From Macrococcoides epidermidis (GTDB taxonomy: Bacteria; Bacillota; Bacilli; Staphylococcales; Staphylococcaceae): a DNA stretch of 64,000 bases. Positions 60,234-64,000 of the stretch are shown piece by piece; the stretch's first letter is position 1, and every line of letters begins with the position of its first letter. The position numbers and the translations under genes are program-made. The stretch is from the NCBI RefSeq assembly GCF_042659445.1, contig NZ_JBHSSR010000001.1; one strand, given 5' to 3'. The notes below the pieces were generated by a model, which saw only the letters and a list, made by a program, of their open reading frames with translations, ran no database searches and was not told the DNA's origin.

Positions 60234-60253
60234 CTACTTAGTTAATACTTATT

Positions 60254-60682
60254 TTACGAGTTAATTTTATGAAATATAGTATATCCGATTGCGTAAATCA
60301 TTAATAAAATCCACCATGCAATCGAAAGTTGAAAAAAAGATATGCTTTCAATTTTAAATGGTAATGCTAACAACATAAATAAACATGGCAAGTATAAAAA
60401 TAGAAAAGGAAATACTAATGTATTATATTCCTTTGATAACATTTCATCTCGCTCATCCGTAACTTTAGTATTCAAGTTTCCCGGGTGTTTCTTTTTTGAT
60501 ATGAAGTAGACAATAATAGTTCCTGTTAATGCTCCTATAAACATCGGCATATAAGCATTTATATCATACAATTTTTCTGGATGCATACAATAATTAATAT
60601 AATAATTACTCATTAATATTCCTAAACAAGCTATCAGTGAATTTCTAATTTGCTTTTTTCTCGTTAAATTTTTGGCAATCAT
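60254..60682 (-). CDS. DUF2178-like small membrane protein (first)
   Basis: This 142-residue protein has four membrane helices. It is a clear paralogue of the 60022 protein: RKKQIRNSLIACLGILMSNYYINY at the start, the loop KKKHPGNLNTKVTDERDEM in the middle, and AWWILLMIYAIGYTIFHK at the end. It starts at an ATG behind AAAGGGGG. It is first in the operon, before the XRE gene, downstream of two identical 18-bp palindromes. It may be an immunity-like or signal-receiving partner of the regulator; this is inference. Confidence 0.82.
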   Translation of the reverse strand: MIAKNLTRKKQIRNSLIACLGILMSNYYINYCMHPEKLYDINAYMPMFIGALTGTIIVYFISKKKHPGNLNTKVTDERDEMLSKEYNTLVFPFLFLYLPCLFMLLALPFKIESISFFQLSIAWWILLMIYAIGYTIFHKINS

Positions 60683-60704
60683 AATAATCCCCCTTTGTTA
60701 AAAG

Positions 60705-60766
60705 TGTAAAGATATCTTTACAGATAATATACAATAATTAACATCATATGTAAAGATATCTTTACA
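60705..60766 (-). promoter_or_regulatory. Promoter of the XRE operon with twin 18-bp palindromes
   Basis: TGTAAAGATATCTTTACA occurs twice, perfectly, at 60705-60722 and 60749-60766 (centres 44 bp apart, about four helical turns). On the minus strand the inner part of the second copy supplies a -35 TTTACA (60754-60749). A -10 TATATT (60731-60726) follows at 17 bp, and the first copy covers the transcript start. Cooperative binding of two repressor dimers is the natural reading. Confidence 0.75.
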
Positions 60767-60779
60767 TAAATTTTTCCCC

Positions 60780-60811
60780 AAAAAAATATCCCTCACTAAT
60801 ATTCAAGTGAG
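60780..60811 (-). terminator. Intrinsic terminator of the first NlpC/P60 gene
   Basis: A short stem CTCACT / AGTGAG on the minus strand is followed by GGATATTTTTTT. Confidence 0.6.
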
Positions 60812-60840
60812 AGATAATTGAAATTAATATTAAGTTCTAA

Positions 60841-61494
60841 TTAGAATCTGTAGTATCCATCAACTGATCCTGAGATGTATGATACTGCACGTTGACCGAT
60901 TCCTGCTGATGGGTTTAAAGCATCAACCATTTGTCCACCACCGATATAAACTCCTACGTGGCTGTAGTTGTTGAAGAATACTAAGTCACCTGGTTGTGGA
61001 TTTGATACTTGTGTACCAGCTGCTGCTTGAGCATAAGTTGTACGTGGAATTGATTTACCCATTGCTGCTAATACTTGTTGTGCAAATGATGAACAGTCAA
61101 CTGCTGATGCAGAGTTTGCACCATATACATATGATTTTCCTGCTGCAATTGATAATGCTACTGAAGCTACATCATTATTTACAGCTACTGAAGTTGGTGC
61201 TTTTTGTACTACACGTGTGCTTTCAGTTACTGCGTTAGTAGAAATGTTTGAAATTGTATTATTTGTGTTATTTGTGTTATTAGTATTAAAAGTATTATTT
61301 ACTGTTGATGTTTGTGCAACTGGTGCATGGTAAGTATTTGTAGGTGCAGAGTATGTTGATGTTTGAACTGGTGCTGAATATGTAGAAGTTGTAGAGACAT
61401 CAGTTCTTAGTTCTGCTGCTGCATCTGCTGAATTCGTCGGTGCTAATGTTGCTACTGTCGCTGCTGTCGTTAATGTTAATAAAGTTTTCTTCAT
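60841..61494 (-). CDS. Secreted NlpC/P60 peptidoglycan hydrolase
   Basis: The start ATG 61494 (MKKTLLTLTTAATVATLAPT) lies after GGAGG. The 217-residue protein has a signal peptide (about 1-25, cut near ADA-A). A Ser/Thr/Asn-rich low-complexity linker (about 30-100, with a run of NNTNNTNNT) and an NlpC/P60 domain (about 108-217) follow. Catalytic Cys134 is in AVDCSSF and His179 in YSHVGVYIGGG. It should cut stem peptides in the wall. A WalR box upstream suggests control by the WalKR cell-wall system. It is a paralogue of the gene at 62.8-63.2 kb. Confidence 0.9.
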   Translation of the reverse strand: MKKTLLTLTTAATVATLAPTNSADAAAELRTDVSTTSTYSAPVQTSTYSAPTNTYHAPVAQTSTVNNTFNTNNTNNTNNTISNISTNAVTESTRVVQKAPTSVAVNNDVASVALSIAAGKSYVYGANSASAVDCSSFAQQVLAAMGKSIPRTTYAQAAAGTQVSNPQPGDLVFFNNYSHVGVYIGGGQMVDALNPSAGIGQRAVSYISGSVDGYYRF

Positions 61495-61643
61495 AATGTT
61501 TAATTCCTCCAAGAATTGTTTATATATTAGTATAGTATTTAATTAAATGATTTAATTCGTGATTTTGTCGAACTCGATACAAAATTTCAACTCGTCGTAA
61601 TCACATGTCCAACTATAACATGGATAAACATGAAAAAGTGCGA

Positions 61644-61660
61644 TGTAAATGTTTTGTTAA
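61644..61660 (+). promoter_or_regulatory. WalR box upstream of the first NlpC/P60 gene
   Basis: TGTAAA-TGTTT-TGTTAA exactly fits TGTWAH-N5-TGTWAH, 150 bp upstream of the start codon. The rest of the 410-bp gap (61495-61905) holds only this box and the terminator at 61796-61833. Confidence 0.6.
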
Positions 61661-61795
61661 CGAAGTGATATAATTTTTCAGACCTTGTAATATTATTAAC
61701 TTTGTCGAAAAGCCCATACCTATAGTATAGAAAGAAGCTATTCAAATATAGAATTTGTAAACTTTATCCAAGAATATTACGAAACTTTAATTCAA

Positions 61796-61833
61796 AAAAG
61801 CGCACTGTAACATTGTTGTTACAGTGCGCTTTT
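61796..61833. terminator. Strong intrinsic terminator
   Basis: A perfect 16-bp stem AAAAGCGCACTGTAAC / GTTACAGTGCGCTTTT with a six-base loop lies downstream of the minus-strand GNAT gene. Confidence 0.92.
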
Positions 61834-61905
61834 ACACGTTTTTTGTATCATTACTTATTATTTAAATATTTTTTATTAAAATTTATTGATCGGATTTTCT
61901 TATAT

Positions 61906-62409
61906 TTACTGAAATGCTTCCGGATAAATGACAGTTCCTTGTATACCTTTTTCTTTAACTTCTTCTGATGCACGAATCATAAATACATCATCAGGCACTT
62001 CAAACGGCGCTTTAATATTATATGTTGATGCTTTTATAAAACCAAATTTAGTGTAATAACTAGGATGGCCTAATATTACGACTGGAACTGATAATGGGAT
62101 TTTCGATAATGTATAATGCATTAAGGCAGTACCTATACCTTGTTTTTGATAATCAGGATGAACTGATAATGGTGCCATCGCAACGCCATCATATTCATCT
62201 ATTTTTATTTTCGAGTACATAATATGTCCTACAATCTTATTACCAATGGTTGCGACTACCGTTAATTCAGGAATATAACTATCTGAATGCATTAATTCTT
62301 CAACCAAAGTATGTTCCTGATTATCACTCATCGGTTCATTTTCAAAAGCGAGTTCTGTTGTATACATGATATCTTTTAAATCTTGCAAAGTAGCCTGTCT
62401 TATTTTCAT
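61906..62409 (-). CDS. GNAT-family N-acetyltransferase (YhbS-like)
   Basis: This 167-residue GNAT has MAPLSVHPDYQKQGIGTALMHYTL as the acetyl-CoA site and a C-terminal VVILGHPSYYTKFGFIKASTYNIKAPFEVPDDVFMIR, the arrangement of YhbS/putative acetyltransferases. It starts four bases after the small membrane protein gene ends, behind GGAAG, so the two are co-transcribed. Substrate unknown. Confidence 0.87.
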   Translation of the reverse strand: MKIRQATLQDLKDIMYTTELAFENEPMSDNQEHTLVEELMHSDSYIPELTVVATIGNKIVGHIMYSKIKIDEYDGVAMAPLSVHPDYQKQGIGTALMHYTLSKIPLSVPVVILGHPSYYTKFGFIKASTYNIKAPFEVPDDVFMIRASEEVKEKGIQGTVIYPEAFQ

Positions 62410-62413
62410 ATTA

Positions 62414-62680
62414 TTACTTCCTATACTTTTTATTTAATACGATTAAAATAATAATCATTGTAAAAGGCATAATAAATTCATATTGTGGTGCTGTCATACG
62501 TGTAATAAATGAAATGACTGCAAATATTATAAATGTATATCCCATATACAAATATAACTTTCTATAATTCTCTTTTTTGTATTTCGTATTCACATTCGCA
62601 TTAACAATTTGTTTACTGAGATATATCAAATATCCCCCCATCGCTAACATTAATATGTACATTAAATAATTTAAAATCAT
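62414..62680 (-). CDS. Small membrane protein (88 aa)
   Basis: This 88-residue protein has three predicted helices (about 3-22, 43-62, 68-84) and a basic loop (NTKYKKENYRKLY). AAGGAGA precedes the ATG. It is translated just before the GNAT gene. I do not recognise the family. Confidence 0.75.
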   Translation of the reverse strand: MILNYLMYILMLAMGGYLIYLSKQIVNANVNTKYKKENYRKLYLYMGYTFIIFAVISFITRMTAPQYEFIMPFTMIIILIVLNKKYRK

Positions 62681-62728
62681 TATGAAAATCTCCTTTACTT
62701 CTATTATAATGCAATAATTTTATTTAAC

Positions 62729-62757
62729 AAAAAAATACACCACATGACGTGATGTAT
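62729..62757 (-). terminator. Intrinsic terminator of the second NlpC/P60 gene
   Basis: The minus-strand stem ATACATCAC / GTGGTGTAT (one mismatch) is followed by a U-run. Confidence 0.8.
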
Positions 62758-62772
62758 CTTAAACATAAGTTA

Positions 62773-63228
62773 TTAGAATCTGTAATATCCTGTAACTGTT
62801 CCGTAGAATCCTCTGATTGAACGTTCACCAACACCAGCTCTAGGGTTAAGTGCGTCAACCATACGTCCGTTACCGATGTAAACTCCTACGTGGCTTCCAC
62901 CGTTGAAGTATACTAAATCACCAGGTCTTGGATTATAAACACGTTTACCTGCTGCCATTTGTGCATAAGTTGTACGAGGGATTGATTTGCCCATTGCACG
63001 CATAACTTGTTGTGCAAAAGCTGAACAATCTACTGCGTAACGGTTGTTTGCACCGTATACGTATACTCTGTTCGCTGCGATTGAACGTGCTACTGATGCT
63101 ACATTATATGAATTGTATTTTTTGTATTTTTTATAAGTTGTCTTTTTAGTTGCTGCGTCTGCGTCATGCGTTGGTACCGATGTGAATACTACTGCTGATG
63201 TAACTGCTGCTAATAATAATTTTTTCAT
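62773..63228 (-). CDS. Secreted NlpC/P60 peptidoglycan hydrolase (minimal form)
   Basis: This 151-residue protein has a signal peptide (about 1-25, cut ADA-A), a short basic Lys/Tyr linker and an NlpC/P60 domain with Cys68 (AVDCSAF) and His113 (GSHVGVYIGNG). The catalytic domain is highly similar to that of the 217-residue paralogue 1.3 kb away, but here the long Asn/Thr linker is missing. GGAGGAAAT precedes the ATG. Codon choice is biased as for a highly expressed protein. A WalR box lies upstream. Confidence 0.9.
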   Translation of the reverse strand: MKKLLLAAVTSAVVFTSVPTHDADAATKKTTYKKYKKYNSYNVASVARSIAANRVYVYGANNRYAVDCSAFAQQVMRAMGKSIPRTTYAQMAAGKRVYNPRPGDLVYFNGGSHVGVYIGNGRMVDALNPRAGVGERSIRGFYGTVTGYYRF

Positions 63229-63323
63229 TATATATATTTCCTCCAGAATTTTCTTTTATAAGTTTGATTGTCTGTGCGACTTCTTGAGATAATCATAACA
63301 CCGAAAAATATCGAAATGTGCAT

Positions 63324-63340
63324 TGTAATAGACTTGTTAC
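63324..63340 (+). promoter_or_regulatory. WalR box upstream of the second NlpC/P60 gene
   Basis: TGTAAT-AGACT-TGTTAC exactly fits TGTWAH-N5-TGTWAH, about 96 bp upstream of the start codon. The rest of the gap (63229-63610) has further TGTTAC/TGTAAC half-sites near 63368 and 63391, but nothing else that I can name except the ALDH ribosome binding site. Confidence 0.6.
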
Positions 63341-63610
63341 ATAACATATACGTTTTATGACACATTGTTACAAAATTGCATTAGGCTTTGTAACATTCGT
63401 AAAAGCCTGATATGACAAGCTTTAAAGGCATTTACGCATTAATATTGATTCATTTTCTGAGATTAAATATTACAAAATGTAATATAAATATGATGTTTAT
63501 TTAGATTGATTTCAATGTCCAAACTGTTTTTTTGCAATATTTAATTACTATCGTTTATAATTATGTAAGCACTATCATTAAAATAACTGTTAAATATAGG
63601 AGGAAAAAAC

Positions 63611-64000
63611 ATGAGTAACATATTAAAAGAACAATATGGTTTATTTATTAACGGAGAATTTGTTGATGCAGAAAACAAAGAAACGTTAGAGGTTAAGAGT
63701 CCTGCAACAGGTGAAGTTTTAGCGCATATTGCAAAAGCGACTACAGGAGATGTAGATAAAGCTGTTAAAGCTGCTGGTGAAGCTTTTAAAACATGGAGAC
63801 ATACAACAAGCACAGAGCGTGCTGCCTTATTAAATAAGATTGCAGATATTATGTATGAAAATAAAGATGATTTAGCGATGATTGAATCTATGAACTCTGG
63901 TAAAGCGATTCGTGAGTCAGCAAATATTGATATTCCAATGGCTGCCGATCACTTCCGTTACTTTGCTGGTGTAATTTTAGCAGATGAAGGTACAAATAAA
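63611..64000 (+). CDS. Aldehyde dehydrogenase (5' part only)
   Basis: ATG 63611 follows AGGAGG at six bases and opens exactly 130 codons that run off the right edge. The segment is the N-terminal part of a NAD(P)-dependent aldehyde dehydrogenase: YGLFINGEFVDAENKETLEVKSPATGEVLAHIAKATTGDVDKAVKAAGEAF, then ERAALLNKIADIMYENKDDLAMIESMNSGKAIRES and FRYFAGVI. The catalytic Cys and Glu lie outside the window. It resembles staphylococcal AldA. An upstream TATAAT (63555-63560) may be its -10. Confidence 0.92.
   Translation, partial: MSNILKEQYGLFINGEFVDAENKETLEVKSPATGEVLAHIAKATTGDVDKAVKAAGEAFKTWRHTTSTERAALLNKIADIMYENKDDLAMIESMNSGKAIRESANIDIPMAADHFRYFAGVILADEGTNK

Noticed and set aside
63541..63813. Minus-strand open frame at the right edge
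   Set aside because: It is antisense to the aldehyde dehydrogenase start, which has a strong ribosome binding site and a recognisable family sequence.
1..64000. Prophage, genomic island or insertion sequence
   Set aside because: I found no integrase, transposase, tRNA-flanked repeat or phage structural gene; gene order and codon use are consistent with chromosomal housekeeping DNA.

Overview
The window is low-GC, gene-dense chromosomal DNA of a Firmicute in the family Staphylococcaceae. It shows staphylococcal gene content and order: pflBA, gntRKP, metNPQ under an S-box, trpS under a T-box, a CcpE-like LysR regulator, PiT with its DUF47 partner, and WalR-type boxes before NlpC/P60 hydrolases. 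Protein similarity and a modest set of accessory functions fit the Macrococcus (M. caseolyticus-like) branch better than S. aureus. That placement is inference. I see no rRNA, tRNA, prophage, insertion sequence or CRISPR array.

Layout. 1-5.8 kb (minus): a secretion cluster with a truncated M6 immune-inhibitor-A metalloprotease, a second complete M6 protease, and an upstream lipoprotein gene that appears frameshifted at a run of seven A and translationally coupled to the protease; then a small unknown protein and a coiled-coil lipoprotein. 6-13.9 kb: cupin, CorA-type transporter, GNAT, the anaerobic pflB-pflA pair behind Rex-like operators, a CPA1 Na+/H+ antiporter and a DinB-family protein. 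14.0-17.9 kb (plus): an RsgA-type GTPase preceded by a 19-codon leader ORF and a four-segment terminator/antiterminator, then a PadR regulator with three tandem paralogous membrane proteins. 18-24.3 kb (minus): DUF456/MFS pair, a small alarmone synthetase coupled to a PP2C-like protein, LysR regulator, TatD, and trpS with its T-box. 24.3-30.5 kb: a putative SigB-dependent SDR, DUF402 protein, EmrAB-type efflux pair with divergent TetR, and a secreted glucosaminidase. 30.6-33.7 kb: metQ, permease and metN behind a SAM riboswitch, then five 61-bp hairpin repeats. 33.7-44 kb (minus): PLD-like protein, GntR/ABC transporter operon, an SDR lacking its catalytic residues, a GNAT, an OatA-like acyltransferase with a duplicated SGNH domain, YebC and a Bax-inhibitor-1 protein. 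44.2-58.9 kb: gluconate operon, esterase, phosphate transporter, NAD-binding protein, lipase-like hydrolase, YkvI and DHA2 transporters, two unknown proteins, DUF418/PhnA, Ogt, ElaA-like GNAT. 59-64 kb: 62-bp hairpin repeats, an XRE regulator operon with three small membrane proteins behind twin 18-bp palindromes, two secreted NlpC/P60 proteins with WalR boxes, and the start of an aldehyde dehydrogenase.

The most interesting signal is at 14.04-15.3 kb. Leader peptide, complementary RNA segments and an intrinsic terminator form what looks like a complete ribosome-sensing transcription attenuator, an arrangement typical of inducible antibiotic-resistance genes, but here it controls a ribosome-assembly GTPase paralogue.
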